This document shows, in pieces, positions 1 through 11,897 of a DNA stretch of 64,000 nt. Each line of letters opens with the position of its first letter. Within the stretch, counting starts at the first letter, position 1. The translations under genes were made by a program, and so were the position numbers. The stretch is taken from NCBI GenBank assembly GCA_950295325.1, contig OX485808.1:8684501-8748500 (forward strand), given 5' to 3'. The DNA comes from Polytrichum commune. Taxonomy: Eukaryota; Streptophyta; Polytrichopsida; Polytrichales; Polytrichaceae. The notes below the pieces were generated by a model. The model was given only the letters and a program-made list of their open reading frames with translations. It ran no database searches and had not been told where the DNA came from.

Positions 1-1019
1 TCTAGTTGGAGAGAGAGGTCACTGCATGCTTCAAAAAACCCACCCACAAGTACATCACACAACCTCAATTCAAACAAAGAGGCAGTCAAATCCTTGTGTT
101 CTCATTATGATGCTCTAAGCCCCTAACTCCTCACTACCTCAAACATGAAGAGGACAATTTAAAGAAAAAGACAATCTCTCACTTTGACTGCTTACAACTT
201 CTACATCTCAACTCCAATCCTGAAAATAAATTACAATCTTCATGATTCGCAGCTGCGAACTGGATGAGACAATCCTCAACCCAATCCAACCGCCAAAAAT
301 TATCTACAAAGTTGAACGTGCTCACAATAGGCTAAGCCCACGTAACTTAGCATTGAATATTTATATTTCCCCGCTCCAAAAGGCCAAGTAGAAAGTATAT
401 GTAGTTGTTGTTAGTAGTAGGTTGGGGAACCTAAGTTCGTCATTATGTCGAAGGCTCCTAGATATTAGGAAAGAAGCTGAGCTGGCAGTCTTCAAGTGGT
501 CAAGAAAGACAAGGTCAAGTCAACTCCAAGCACAAAGACGAGGAGAGAGTTGAAACATACTTACTTTATCAGATGAATATTTATGCTGCCAAGCACTCCC
601 TTCGACCGCCGGAAATCCTCCCAAGTTGCATCACCACTACTGCAAGTTGCTCGCAGCTCGACACTCCGCCCTCGATTTCAGCTCCACGAATCTCATCCTA
701 GCATCTTCATCTGCTTCCTAATTTATCTCTCTCTCTCTCAAGGGCACCTCAACTTACTGAAGTTGTCATCTTAGTTGCAGGGATTGAGTGAACCCTAGTC
801 TCCCTTTTGTGAGCTCCGTTTCGCATCCGGAGAGCTTCCGTATGCGGGATCATGACCAATTGCAAGCCTTGACGACACCGGAGCTCAAACAAATCAAAAC
901 AAATTGAAAACAGCAGGATAGAATAGAATATAATAGAATAGAAGAGAACAGGACGGAAACGAAAAGAGGAGAAGGTTGAAGAAAGAGGGGGGAGGGTGGT
1001 TGTTGGTGGTGCCGGCGCC
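1..1019 (+). promoter_or_regulatory. 5' flank and likely promoter/leader of TPST
   Basis: No coding sequence is recognised here; the short open frames do not resemble known proteins. The stretch lies directly upstream of the inferred TPST start codon, so it should hold the promoter and 5' leader. An AT-rich TATA-like patch is seen near 355-367. A purine-rich stretch with repeated GAATA-like units lies at about 918-975, followed by a GGAGG/GGTGGT-rich stretch just before the ATG. Transcription start cannot be placed from sequence alone. Confidence 0.4.
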
Positions 1020-4000
1020 ATGCCACCTTCGAATTTTTTGCACCGGTTGCTTCGCCTTCTCATAGCAGGTGCTATTTTTTGTTAAAAAATCCCCCCCCCC
1101 CCCCTTTTTTTTTCAAGTTATTGTCGCAATTTAAGTGCTTACATTTTTGTGTGGCTCAAGGATTACTCTGTTTGTGGATTGCTGAGTTTTTGTGGAGGTT
1201 CAGGGTTTAGGGGATTCTTTGTTTCGGTTTGGGCGGAATGGGGTTGTGGATTGATCGTGGTTTAGTATGGTTTAGGGTTTTAAGGGAGATGGAGGTGATG
1301 AATGTGAGGATGAGACTTTCAGCATGGGCTAATGATTCGAGGTTTAGGAGTTTGCAATGCATATTGTGAACTTGATGGTCACGAATTTTTGCTATATTGA
1401 TGGTGAATGGCCTTCTTGTTGTGCTAGGAAAGTTTTAGGGTATGAGTTAAGTAAAGTAATGTGCGTGTGCACGATTTAGTGTAGCACGAGTAGCCCTATT
1501 CCATGCCAAAAGGAATTAGCAAAAGGTAAAATTAAAACATCAAGGGATCCACTTCATGACGAAAGTAGAACATTCCCTGGCCACATGGCGCAAGTGCAAA
1601 CTTGTGATGATTGCACTTTGTAGTGCAAAGGAGAAGATTCTTCTCTTGAAGAAGGTTGATGCTCTCTTATGTGTGTGCATACAATAGCTAGCTTCCATTT
1701 CTCAAGCATGTAAGTGTTGTGGTGACTAAGGTCTACTTGGGAGTCATTTTTGGTACTTGCTATCCATTGCTATCCATATGTTGGTTCAAGTTCACCTGCA
1801 AGTGGCGCTTCTTCCCCGTGGTTCACATGGTTAAATGAATGAACTGACAACCAATTGGAGATTGTGTTTTTCTCTGCTCTTAGTGCCCTCATGGATAAAG
1901 ATAAAACTCATCTCACTTGGGACCCCTCTTACTTAGCGATCATTGACAAATTTCATGCCTTCAGAAGCTGCTGTTTCTAAAATTGAGTAAAATTTGGGTG
2001 GCGATCGTTTGTGTGAGTTGCACGAGGACTGCTCCAGTTTACATGGTTATTTGCGTGTGAAAATTTCCAGCTTCTTTATTGGTCTCAGGTTGCGTACATC
2101 AGTTCTCAAATCCTAGTTATGCACTTCTTCCTCACGAATTCGATTTAGGTGTTTTTGAGGTCTGCAGGACAATTCTAGCAGGATCTCGATTGCCGTAAAA
2201 TAGTTGTGCAAAATGTGGAGTTTGTTATCATTGAAGTAAGTTTTCTCCTTTCCGGAAATCTGGAATCTTTTCCAACGAGGCTCTGCAATCCCTGGACTTG
2301 GAACCAGGAATTTAGAATAGAAGGTTGTGGCATTAGCTTGTGACTATAGACAATCATATCTGAAAGGCAGATTAATTTCAAAGGCCTTTGAATTAGGTAG
2401 CTCATAAGCCACTCTTCATACATCATTTCATAATCTTTGAGGTGAATATATGGAATGTTGTCTTGTGACAAAAATGCTGTCAAATTGGAATATTATAACA
2501 AGCAAGGTTCAACTTTCATATACAAGCTGTGTATTAAGTTTAGGCAAGAAATATCTGGTTCTTTCAAGATAGACCTCAGGGTGTGTCGTGGCAAAGTGCA
2601 ACTTGCACCAGACAAGCACTGTCCATTTATTCGATATCTGGGCAGAAGGAATACAATGTCCTCTGGAATTTTCTAATTTTGATTTTATTTGAGAAAACCA
2701 GACCTTCAATCTGTTCTTGTCGTTGGTTTGTGCTTTTATGCTACTTGGGGTGTCCTTATTGTTCTACAATGGGCGTTTCCACACAACCACCGTTCCGGTG
2801 GTTCGTGGTTGTAGTTTACTTTCTTTGGCTCTATTTCTGGAGAGATAAGGAGGGATAAGGTGCATTGATTGACAACCACAACCACAACCACTCTTACTTG
2901 CCCAAGGTGGAGTTGGGAATGGTTGTGATGGATGTGCTTTACTTTTGTTTTGTTTTGTTTGTAGTCACTATGCAGGACCGGGATAGAACTATAAGGCAAA
3001 AGAGTGGGAGAGGATTCCTAGGAGGCAAATACTCTTAGGCAAATTTTCACTAGAATCCATAGATTGTTTATATCCACTACACGGATTGCAGCAATGGGAG
3101 GGACAATTATTGAGGTCATATCCACTCTTCAATTGCAATCACACCTTGTGTGTAAATGAAAAAAATCTTAGTTAAGGTTGAAAGTGGGCCTGAACCCACA
3201 ACCACAACCACCTCAGTAGTTGTGTGTCAACAGACCTTCAGGAGCTGAGTGAAGTCTTGACATCTATTGAAATCAGGAGCTAATTGAAGTCTTGGCATCT
3301 ATTGAAGTCAGGAGCTGAGTAAAGTCTTGACATCTATTGAATTCAGGAGCTAAGTGAGGTCTTGACATCTATTGAATTTTTTTAAATCTTTGGAAGAACG
3401 TATCAGGGAACCTTGGCTTGGGGGCAGTGTGTTTGGTATGTGCACAGACAATTGTTGCTGCCATGGCAGCGCACTATGAACACAGGTCATGTGAAGCAGC
3501 TGTGTTTGAATGGTCCAACAAAGAGAAAATCACAAGGCTCAAAGAGCTGAATTCAGTGCAGCCCAAAGAGACGAAGCTTGAGGAACTTCTCTTTTTTCTT
3601 CACATTCCTCGAACCGGAGGTCGTGCATATCATCAATGGTAGCATTTCTCTTCATGGTTTTTTAGACTGTCAATTAGTCCCCTCCCTGTCTACAATATAC
3701 ACTTGTGGTTTGAATCTCATAACTTATGTAATCAAATTGTGTTGACAATGACATCTTTTATCACGACAAAGTCTCCTGAGAATACAGTATGATAGATTTG
3801 TGCTTGCTCAATGTTCAAAAGTGCTCCCTACTGTGTAGCGAATTTGTGAGAGCTTCGCTGGGCAAATTCTAACTGTGGTTTTGCCTTCAACAGCTTCTTG
3901 AAGAACTTGTTTGTTCCAAATGAACGGTGTCCTCGCTCATACGATAAACTTCGATTAGATTTAAGGTTAGTGCAGGTGTTGCCATTGGTGCTTACTTTCT

Positions 4001-7000
4001 CATTCTTAGGTGGCTTATGAATTTATTTCTCTTGTCCACTCTTAAAGCATTCATCGCAAATGGTCACATACTCAATTCAGGTTTTGTAAGTGCAATTTTC
4101 CATAAATGACTGAATAAAGTCAAGCTTCTAGGTTGAAAATGCTCCAATCAGTAGAGCTGAAAATGTCCATTTTAGGCCCATAGATGTTGTTAGTAGACTG
4201 ACAGGTGGGGTAGGGTTTGAGGTGCAGCAAGCCCAGTTGCAAACTTTTATCCACGCATGATGACATGAGCATTCTGCACAAGGCCGAGTCAAGCAGGACA
4301 TCAGTTGTGACCAATTTACGCAACCCTTTGGACCGAGTTCTCAGCACGTACGAGTTTTCGGTAGAAGTTGCAGCGCGATTTTTGCGGCTGAAAACTTCCA
4401 ATGCAACCCGAAGGATAGTCCCACGTGCCAAATCTCCCTCCCAGCTAGTGAGCACTCTTTCGATCTGGCCCTGGAAGTACCTGGTCCCCTTCATGCAGAG
4501 TGACATATTTGCAAGGGTAAGAAAATTCTCATACATTCTACCATTGCTCATGTCATTCATTCACTATGATTGTGTTATTAAGTTATTATCCTCTAACTCA
4601 ACATGACTTCTGGTGAAGAGTTGGTTGTTTTGTATACAAGAACAAAGAACAATCTATAACAGTCCATTGAGGGTGAAACTCATTTTGGCATGCCAAGCGG
4701 TGCTAAAATGAGTCTGGTCCTCAAAGAACCGAAATAGGTTGCTCTTCATTCAAATTCAAATACTACCTCATGAAGTTTATTGCATTCACCACAAGTGGAA
4801 AGAGATTATTGATTTGGTTTAGAAAACAACCATTAGAATATCATAGGGCCCCCACTCCTGACAAATAGTCCCATTGAGTTAAGTATAACTCTATTGTCAG
4901 GAATGTTGTTACCCTTGGAAGGTTTAGAGGGCGTTGAGGCTTTTTTGTTCTTGACTTTGTGTCTGAGCCCTTTTGTGCTCTACTAAGTCACATGAGTTTT
5001 TGCGCATTGTGTATATAGGTATTGGCATCATGACCTCTTACCTACCCATGTTATGATTGTGACTCTGATTTGGTGTGTCCAACAAGGGTTGTCACTTAAG
5101 ATACTAATTATGTGATTTGTGTCACCAGCATGATGCCAGGTTAGAGGGGAAATCTGATTGGCCATATTCAACCAATACTACATATGATGCTGTTACAATT
5201 TCCATGCCCTTGGTAGAATTTATACATCATCCGGTCACTTATGATCTTGTCCACAATGGTGCCACACTTCAGGTCTGACTTTGCCTCACCAGTATTTAAT
5301 TATGTGTAACTTTTTTTCAACCAACCAATATCTTGGTTTCTCCTTTTTCTATTGTTACCCTCATTTGTTTGTCAACTTTGTTATGTAGGCAACTCCCTAT
5401 ATGACCCGTCAATTAGTCTTGTGTTACATTGTATCCTAGTTTGTGGGTTTTATTAGAGTTAGACTTGTTGGGATAGATAGAAGAGCAAGGCGTCCTCAAA
5501 TAATGGTTTGCTGCACTATAATCAATGTGCTCCATGGTGTAGGTTGCAGGCTTAACAAATAATTCGTTTGTAGAAGGCGCGGATGTGATTCGCAAGTGTA
5601 TTGCACAGTACCCTGAATTGGGTTATCAAGTGCTTGACGTTGCCAAGGTAGTTCTTCTTGTCTTTGAAATTGGATTCGGATTCTCATTGTTCATGTGCGG
5701 AAATTATGAGTTGTGGTCATGCCTTATCAACAGAACACTTTGAATGTCACGGCACGCTAGTGATAAAATTGATAGAACCTAAAATACAGGAAGCATCCGA
5801 TAAATGAATTATTATTATTATTATTATTATGCTGTTGTACAATCCATGTCTAAGATATGCATTGGAATTTGTGGTGCAGGCAAGGTTAGATGCAATGTTA
5901 TTTGTAGGTTTGACAGAGAAGCACCAGGAATCAGCCACCAACTTTCTCCATCTTGTGCGCAATCAGATCGATGTGCAGTCAGAAGTACTGAATGAGATTG
6001 TCGGGAAGAATACATCTGATCCAGGTCTGATTATTTACCTGAGTCTTTGGACAATGTACTAACCTTTGCCAATGTATCTGTCTCGTCTTGCAGTGAAAAC
6101 ACCTGTGCTTAGCCCATCCTCTACAATACGGTTTATTGGGATTTTGATCATTCTAGCAAGGGTGCAATGATTTGGCAACCACAAGAGGTCCAATAAAGGA
6201 GTCTCAAAGTTATGGTGTTGTGTTCATTTTAAGGCATTTAGTTGACCTATTGCTGAAGATTGACAGAGAAAGACAGTGCAGGAGCAGGACCCATTTAAAG
6301 TGCTGATGGCAGCCTATACTTTATGTGTTGGTAGTCTACGCAATTCTCATTCCGCCCGTCGTGCTGCAGCTATGCAGCTCATTAGGCCTATCAAATTCTC
6401 CAAAGAGGTATTCCAAACTCGTAAACATATTTGTACTTTCTCAAGCCTTAAGAACAGAGTTAATCATAAAGTCTCTGGGTCAAACCTCGGGTGCGAGTTA
6501 GCTAAAAGGTGAGTGTGAGAGCTTATGCATTAAGTCTTCCATGTTTTCTTAAGGCTTAAATTTACATGCTAAACTAGTGGGATGAGGCTTACAAAAACGC
6601 TGGCTTTCTAGCTTGACATACTAGGATCAGTCGACCAAGCTAGCCTTGCATTGGCCAAGGTGGGATCTAACGCAGACATGACTTAGATGCACCCACTTCT
6701 CATAGGATTTGAAACACGCAATTAGTGTGAGATGATTGGCAAATCCAAATAATGTCCATAACCATTTGGAGCTTATACAAATATCTAATTCATTATCAAA
6801 GTGAAGATTGTAGTGTTCATTAAGTGGTCATATAGGTCTTGCCAATCATGTTGACTAAGGTTAGCAAATTTTAAGCATGTAGTCCAATCTCTTCTAAACA
6901 CATGTCTTTTTGGTGCCAATTCTTAGATCCACACCCAACCACGCACCACTCAAATATAGGTGTTAAGATTATTGTTGTGTAGGATTTAGGCACATCCTAA

Positions 7001-8588
7001 GGGGCGGGTCGTATAGGAGAGACCCTATTTGAAATCCTAAAGTTCTCTTTTAAAATTTGAATTGGAAGAGGAGGTCCAAGAGTTCACGTAACTTTCAAAC
7101 TTAGAGTTGGCTCACAATGGGTCCCAAGTCCTAAATCCCAGTTCATTTGAGGTCACTTTGTGCAATCTCAATTGTTGAGAGCATGGAAGTTGGGACTTAC
7201 CACTTCACATGGGGTCCCAAGTCCTAAGTCCCAAGTATGACATGGATGCCTACATGGAAACACTTTGTGGAGGTGAGGCTTGGGACTTGTGTTGAGAGTT
7301 GGGTCAAGCAAAAAGCTAGCCCCAACTTGCAACACAAGTCTTGAGATTTTTTTGCATAAAGGAATCAAGATCCAACTTTAATGGATATAGACCATACTTT
7401 AATGGTTTTTTGAGGCCCAAAAGTTGGGACTTTGCCTCCATGCTGACATACAAGACATTGTAACGAACTCTTAATAGGAAAGTCACTCCTAGTTTGGTCC
7501 TCCCTTGAGGGACTTTGCATGTTGTTTGTGATTGAAGTGCTAGGAGAGTGCCAGTGGCAACAAGAACCAACCACTTAGCATTATGGTGAATGTTTTATTG
7601 TATCATTTGGGTTCTAAATTTCTTGAAAATGTAAAGCCCCAAAGCTCTGTGGGCATTGGGTTCCTAAAATATACATCTTATGTGCAGGAGAGAAAACTTA
7701 TCCCATCAGCCGTGGTGGACGAAATTCTATCGTTGAATTATCTCGACGTGGAACTATACAAGCATGCAGAAAAATTATATGCTAAGCAAGAGAAGTTTCT
7801 CTTGTCAAAGATGCAACTTCAGGTTTTTATTATGACTACTGTTTGCTTGGAATTTCTTACACTCCATTTGTGGATTCTATAGCATCAATAAGAGTAATAA
7901 CACAATAAGAGTAATAACATAATGACATAATTGGACTACGTGCTTATAATATGCCAACTATTCTAGGCTCATTAGTTAACATAATTGGGGGACCTATATG
8001 ATCACTTAATGAACACGAGAATCCTCACTTTGATAAAGAATAACATGTTCATATGAGCTCTAAAAATTATGAGGCAAATTGCCACATGCATGATTTGGCC
8101 ATGTTGCTCATCTTGCACAAATTGCATGTTCCATAACCTACTAGAAGTGGGTGGAAAGAGAAAAGTATCCAAATTAGGCACATCTACCTTATTTTCAATC
8201 CAAGATAAATATTGTAACTGATGACATGGACCTCCAATGTAAAAATATTGTGGGTGGGTAGTGTGAATTCTTAAGTTATTTCCCTTGTTTTCAGTGTGGA
8301 AATAAGCTTAAATGTGAGCTCATATTATTTACTATAATCATTGTCGCAGTAAGGTTGGAGTATTGTAAAGATTGGGTTCGTCTAACAGAGTGTTTATTGC
8401 TTGGGATGCTGCAGGATAAAGATGACCTGGAGGTCCTTTCATGGCTACTATTTTTCATTTGCTTGGGTGTGGGTATGTTTTTGTTTGCTGTGGTGATATC
8501 ATTGAGATATCGAGTGCGAATAGGAAAAGATTTTATACCACTCTGGTTGCGGCGGTTGTTATCGATGCCGGTGCATGAGAAATTGTAG
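1020..8588 (+). CDS. TPST: Plant-type tyrosylprotein sulfotransferase, 10 coding exons
   Basis: Plant TPST moves sulfate from PAPS to tyrosines of secreted peptides (PSK, PSY, RGF and CIF types) in the Golgi. Exons inferred by splice sites and phase: 1020-1068, 3407-3638, 3894-3965, 4228-4516, 5129-5272, 5543-5647, 5880-6024, 6277-6407, 7688-7822, 8415-8588. They total 1476 nt, that is 491 residues, close to the roughly 500 of Arabidopsis TPST. Exon 1 gives a short basic and hydrophobic signal peptide (MPPSNFLHRLLRLLIAG) that joins exon 2 in phase. Exon 2 ends with the PAPS-binding motif FFLHIPRTGG. Exon 4 carries the second PAPS region, RNPLDRVLSTYEFSVE, then IWPWKYLVP. Later exons carry HNGATLQ and AGLTNNS, FVGLTEKHQESA and LDVELYKHAEK. 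The last exon encodes a C-terminal membrane helix (about residues 440-460) and a basic tail, the type I topology of plant TPST. No frame break is seen. The start is chosen because it gives a signal peptide and matches the phase of exon 2. Confidence 0.88.
1091..1113. repeat. Homopolymer tract C14-T9
   Basis: A run of 14 C followed by 9 T lies about 20 bases downstream of the TPST exon 1 donor. Such tracts are often misassembled, so its length is uncertain. Confidence 0.7.
1540..1770. repeat. Dispersed repeat in TPST intron 1
   Basis: This stretch is recognisably related to 17215-17450 and its duplicate at 57105-57305. Shared blocks include CAAGTGCAAA, AAAGGAGAAG, TGTGTGCATACAA, TTCTCAAG and AGTGTTGTGGTGACTA. 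A shorter related piece (CCACATGGCTCAA) is at 30060-30110. It is probably a relic of the inverted-repeat element described at 15585-17810. No coding potential is seen. Confidence 0.55.
3241..3380 (+). repeat. 35-bp tandem repeat, four copies, in TPST intron 1
   Basis: Four diverged copies of a 35-bp unit start at 3241, 3276, 3311 and 3346, each holding GGAGCT...GTCTTGACATCTATTGA. The array ends about 26 bases before the inferred acceptor of TPST exon 2 (3406/3407), where a polypyrimidine tract and branch point would be expected. Confidence 0.8.
6715..7010 (+). repeat. Dispersed intronic repeat, copy 1
   Basis: Related by eye to 29175-29520 in a GST intron and, in reverse complement, to 7945-8180. 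Shared blocks include GGCAAATCCAAAT, TTCATTAAGTGGTCATATAGGTC, ACACATG followed by CTTTTTG(A/G)TGCCA, and GATTTAGGCAC. No ORF. It may be a short interspersed or miniature element, but its ends were not resolved. Confidence 0.6.
7945..8180 (-). repeat. Dispersed intronic repeat, copy 2 (reverse)
   Basis: Read on the minus strand this matches the 6715-7010 repeat (TTTGCCTCATA, GTTCATTAAGTGATCATATAGGTC, GTTAACTAATGAGCCTAGAAT). It lies in the last TPST intron. A short flanking block, TAGGCACATCTACCTTA at 8194-8210, is in the opposite orientation, which suggests a local rearrangement. Confidence 0.5.
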
Positions 8589-9002
8589 GCAATGTCACCT
8601 GTTCACAGGTTCTCCTAGTTTTAAGTTGTATTCTTTTGAAGTAAGACAATTGTTTATAAAGGTAAATTAATTGCAGTTTCCCTTTTCTTTGGGGATATAG
8701 ACATTTGTATGGCAGCTGATAAGGGAGGCCTAGGCCAGCTTGAATTAGAAAGCATTTGGGTCAGAATCAGAACAAGGTGCAGAGTCCTCATTGCGTTGAT
8801 TGAAATATGTATGATTCTTCTTAGGAGGCAGAGGTCTTCAACGCCATGTGTTAATGCCCAAGGTAATATCTTATGTCATGAGGGGGGACAAAGGGTAGGT
8901 TAGGCGGCTTTGAAAGTCCAAATGACGAGTGTTTGAATTTCTCAAAATTCAGGAACTATTGTGGGTGTATGTAGTCAACTGGAAATTAGTGGCAATTCCA
9001 CA
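8589..9002. other. TPST 3' flank, no gene seen
   Basis: TPST 3' untranslated and intergenic sequence. AT-rich stretches soon after the stop codon (about 8625-8675) could serve for polyadenylation. The short ORF at 8709-8903 has no recognisable content. Confidence 0.4.
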
Positions 9003-9807
9003 ATACTACTCCTTTGGTAAGATGACTTCACAGAAGTGCAAACTCAATTTCATGAAGGTTCCAAGCTAGTTCATGAACCTTCCAACCAATGTTACCAGCA
9101 TATTCTACCAATTGCATGAACCTTTTAAACTAGTTCGCGATCCTTCTAAGCTGATTCAACATATGGCACACCTCAATTTCATGATTGTGGACCTTTACCT
9201 TTAGCAACTTCATGAATCGTTCAGAGCAATTTCATAAATCTTTTAGCTCTTTGGCTGTCATGTTCTCAACTTTCTTGCCTCCTCGTTTTGCATTCTTTGC
9301 CTTCTCGTTTTGCATTCTTTGCTTTCTCGTTGTTCATTGGTTCCTCTTCGTTCTATGTTCAACTACAAGCCTCGATGTTGATGATTTTTGTGGTCTTATG
9401 TTATAGTCCCTCAACTTGAAGCAAGTAGTGTCGGTTCTTCTCTAGTCTTTAACTATTGTACATTGAAGCAAGCAACACAAAGTCAATGTAGTTGGAGTGC
9501 ACAATCTCATGGATTCAGGAATATGGTGTGGTTGTGGATTTGATTATGTATTGTTCTTTGTGAAATAAAGTTACATAGTTCATGAATTTGATTTTGTGAA
9601 GTTGGGAATATGGGCACCAAATCATGGCATTATTCACAACATGTAATGAAAATGGTTAAACGTTCAAGATAAATTAATTGTCTATATAGTGAACTTGGTT
9701 CATGATTCCAATGAAGTTGGTAGAACCTATTGCTGAATTTGTTTGTAAAATCATGAAATTGAGTTTGCACTTTTGTGAATTCATCTTACCAAAGGAGTAA
9801 CATCCTT
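9003..9807. mobile_element. Inverted-repeat element spanning the left edge of duplication A
   Basis: The block 9003-9055 (ACTCCTTTGGTAAGATGA, then AGTGCAAACTCAATTTCATGA) recurs in reverse complement at about 9755-9807, giving terminal inverted repeats over 50 bp around an interior of about 0.7 kb. The left interior has repeated TTCATGAACCTTCCAA-like motifs. The 10 kb duplication begins inside this element: copy B (from about 34092) holds only its right part. No transposase is present; a non-autonomous DNA transposon is likely. Confidence 0.55.
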
Positions 9808-9904
9808 GTTGGCTCAATTGACCTCAAAGTTAGATTCCAAGACTAGACAAGAGTTTGCCTAACATGGGAAGGCAAGGCACATGCAAATAAATGATCTAGG
9901 ACTT

Positions 9905-10128
9905 ACTACACTAAATATGATATTTAGTGTCATTTAATATTTGGAATTATCCAATGCTCTAAATCTATATTGTACACCTAATTTATTTACCAAAAAAGGT
10001 CGAATCGGTTGTTTGGACATTATAGAGCGTTAATATCTTTACTTAATAAAAAATTACAATAATCTTAAAAAGATATAGGAATGTGTAACTCTAAATAGTA
10101 AGTGACACTAAATATCATATTTAGTCTA
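9905..10128. mobile_element. MITE-like inverted repeat (copy A only)
   Basis: The left end carries CACTAAATATGATATTTAGTGTCA and the right end its near reverse complement, enclosing about 170 bp of AT-rich DNA. Copy B near 35690 lacks it, so it was gained in A or lost from B. Exact ends and target duplication could not be fixed. Confidence 0.55.
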
Positions 10129-10887
10129 CTACCTTTACTTTATGTAAGGGATTAGTGGTACCTCCCGATGTGCATTTTTTTTAAACATGATATTGTCGTG
10201 TTTAAAATATAATATTTTGAACATATTATGCAATTGCCAATGTATAATGCATGATGTGCATTATAATTCATGATAAAAAAATAAGAACACTTGTATTTAA
10301 AAAAAAGAAAAAGAAAAAATAAGTGTTGCAATGAGATTGGACCATGTGCTTTGCTTATACACATCAATATAGGTTCAATAGTCAACACAATTGGAAGTGC
10401 CTATAATAGGGCTACATATATTATAGTGAGTGGGCATCCTTTCCAACAAGTCCTAAGGGACAAAAAGGTCTAAGCCATGCTCATGGTCATGGCTCAACAC
10501 TAGAAAGGTTGTGGCAATGAGATTACTTTCCCATGGCCCTCGGTGATTAGGGTAAATATGCTATTAATGTGTGATTGGAGTAAAAATTGAGTGAAGTATT
10601 TTTAGCCAACTATTATTTTAAAGATAGTACTCTATAGGTAAACACTAAGAGGAGGCTAAATCCCATGTAGTAACGCACAACTGGCTCACACGTGGCCACC
10701 GTGGCACTTGGGCCCCGTGGCGGTGCCTAGCCCATCCCCCCCCCCCCCCCAATGATAACAAATACGGCGGTAACTTGCTAATGCCCGGGACATTGCGTAA
10801 TGTCATGAACCCCAATTTCTAGAACACTGCAACGCTGGAACACTAATGTGTGTGGGCATGGTTGGGCATGGCCGCTTGACTACAAAT

Positions 10888-11457
10888 TAGAGCCCTACAT
10901 TGGGTTCCCATACCCATGCCCATGGGTTTTGGGTGGGCATGGCTATGATATTGTTGTTCATGGGTGGGCATGGGTTCGATATTATTGTTCATGGGTGAGC
11001 ATGGGCTAAAGCAAAGCATATTAGATACCACTGCTAAATTCAATATTCTCTTGTGGTGGAAGCTAAAAGGAGCCCCCACATTCCCCATCATGTCACGCGT
11101 GGCGCGTTCAGTTTTGTGCATCCCTGCATCCAACTCCAAATCGGAGTCAAACTTCTCGGATGCAGGGAATACGCTAACCAAGAAGCGCTCTAGGCTGAAG
11201 CCAACGATAGTGAACGACCTTTTATTTGTCCAATCCAACCAAGACTTGGTGTAGGCGGGTAATACACATTACACAATTTTTGAATACATGGGCGCAATTT
11301 AAATAGCATGGGTGGGCACATGTCATGCTATGTGTGGGCATGTGTGAGCATGGGTGCGCACATGTCATGCTATGGGTGGGCATGGGTGGGCATAGGTCGT
11401 TGTTGATGGGCATGGTCTGGGTATGGGTGCAATTTAAAGGAAAAATGTTGGGCTCTG
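10888..11457. mobile_element. Non-autonomous hAT element nested in the MULE-like element
   Basis: A 14-bp terminal inverted repeat is read as TAGAGCCCTACATT at left and CAGAGCCCAACATT on the minus strand at right. It is flanked by CTACAAAT (10880-10887) and CTACAAGC (11458-11465), a slightly eroded 8-bp target duplication. The equivalent place in copy B (about 36400) reads straight through as CTACAAATCCCATATTG, the empty site. The interior holds GGGTGGGCATGGGT-like repeats at both sides and a hAT transposase C-terminal piece. Confidence 0.78.
11036..11254 (+). pseudogene. hAT transposase C-terminal dimerisation domain fragment
   Basis: An open frame of about 70 codons reads as the hAT family C-terminal dimerisation region: LLWWKLKGAPTFPIMSRVAR, then a CIPASNSKSESNFSDAGN-like block, then RSRLKPTIVNDLLFVQSN. 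Family transposases are usually 600-800 residues, so only the extreme C-terminus remains; the DDE core and BED finger are absent. It lies inside the 570-bp hAT element and has stayed open in frame. Confidence 0.8.
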
Positions 11458-11897
11458 CTACAAGCCCATATTGAGTGCACTTCACCTTCAAGGTCTAAAA
11501 TCCAATATATATGTGCACTTCCAATTTGTAAATAAACAATTGATTGGGATTTCACTTCCGGAATGAAATCCCAATTAATTTTTTTTTAACTAATTGGAAG
11601 TGCGCATATATATTGGATTTAGACCATGATTTAGACCTTGAAAATGAAGTGCACTCAATATGGGATTTGTAGTCAAGCGGCCATGCCCAACCATGCCCAC
11701 ACACATTAGTGTTCCGGTGTTGTAGTGTTCCGGCAACTGATGTTCGGGACACTGCGCAGTGTCCCGGGCATTAGCGAGTTACCGCCGTATTTGTTATCGT
11801 GGGGGGGGGGGTTAAAATGGGCTAGGCACTGCCACGGTGGCCACGCGTGAGCCAGCTGTGCGTTACTACAGGGGATTTAGCCTCCTCCTAAACATTA

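Larger units (their letters stand above)
10648..11888. mobile_element. Long-TIR MULE-like element, copy A
   Basis: The termini are inverted repeats (AGAGGAGGCTAAATCCC at left; GGGGATTTAGCCTCCTCC at right) running inward through GTGGCCACCGTGGCA, a C/G homopolymer and AACAAATACGGCGGTAAC for well over 200 bp. The flanks give a 9-bp target duplication, TAAACACTA (10639-10647) and TAAACATTA (11889-11897), with one later change. Long TIRs with a 9-bp duplication are typical of Mutator-like elements. No own transposase. A hAT-like element sits in its left arm. Confidence 0.75.

Noticed and set aside
6094-6130. An extra TPST exon after 6093 (VKTPVLSPSSTI)
   Set aside because: It has an acceptor-like CAG, but the next exon would be out of phase. 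Joining 6024 directly to 6277 keeps phase and gives a total divisible by three.
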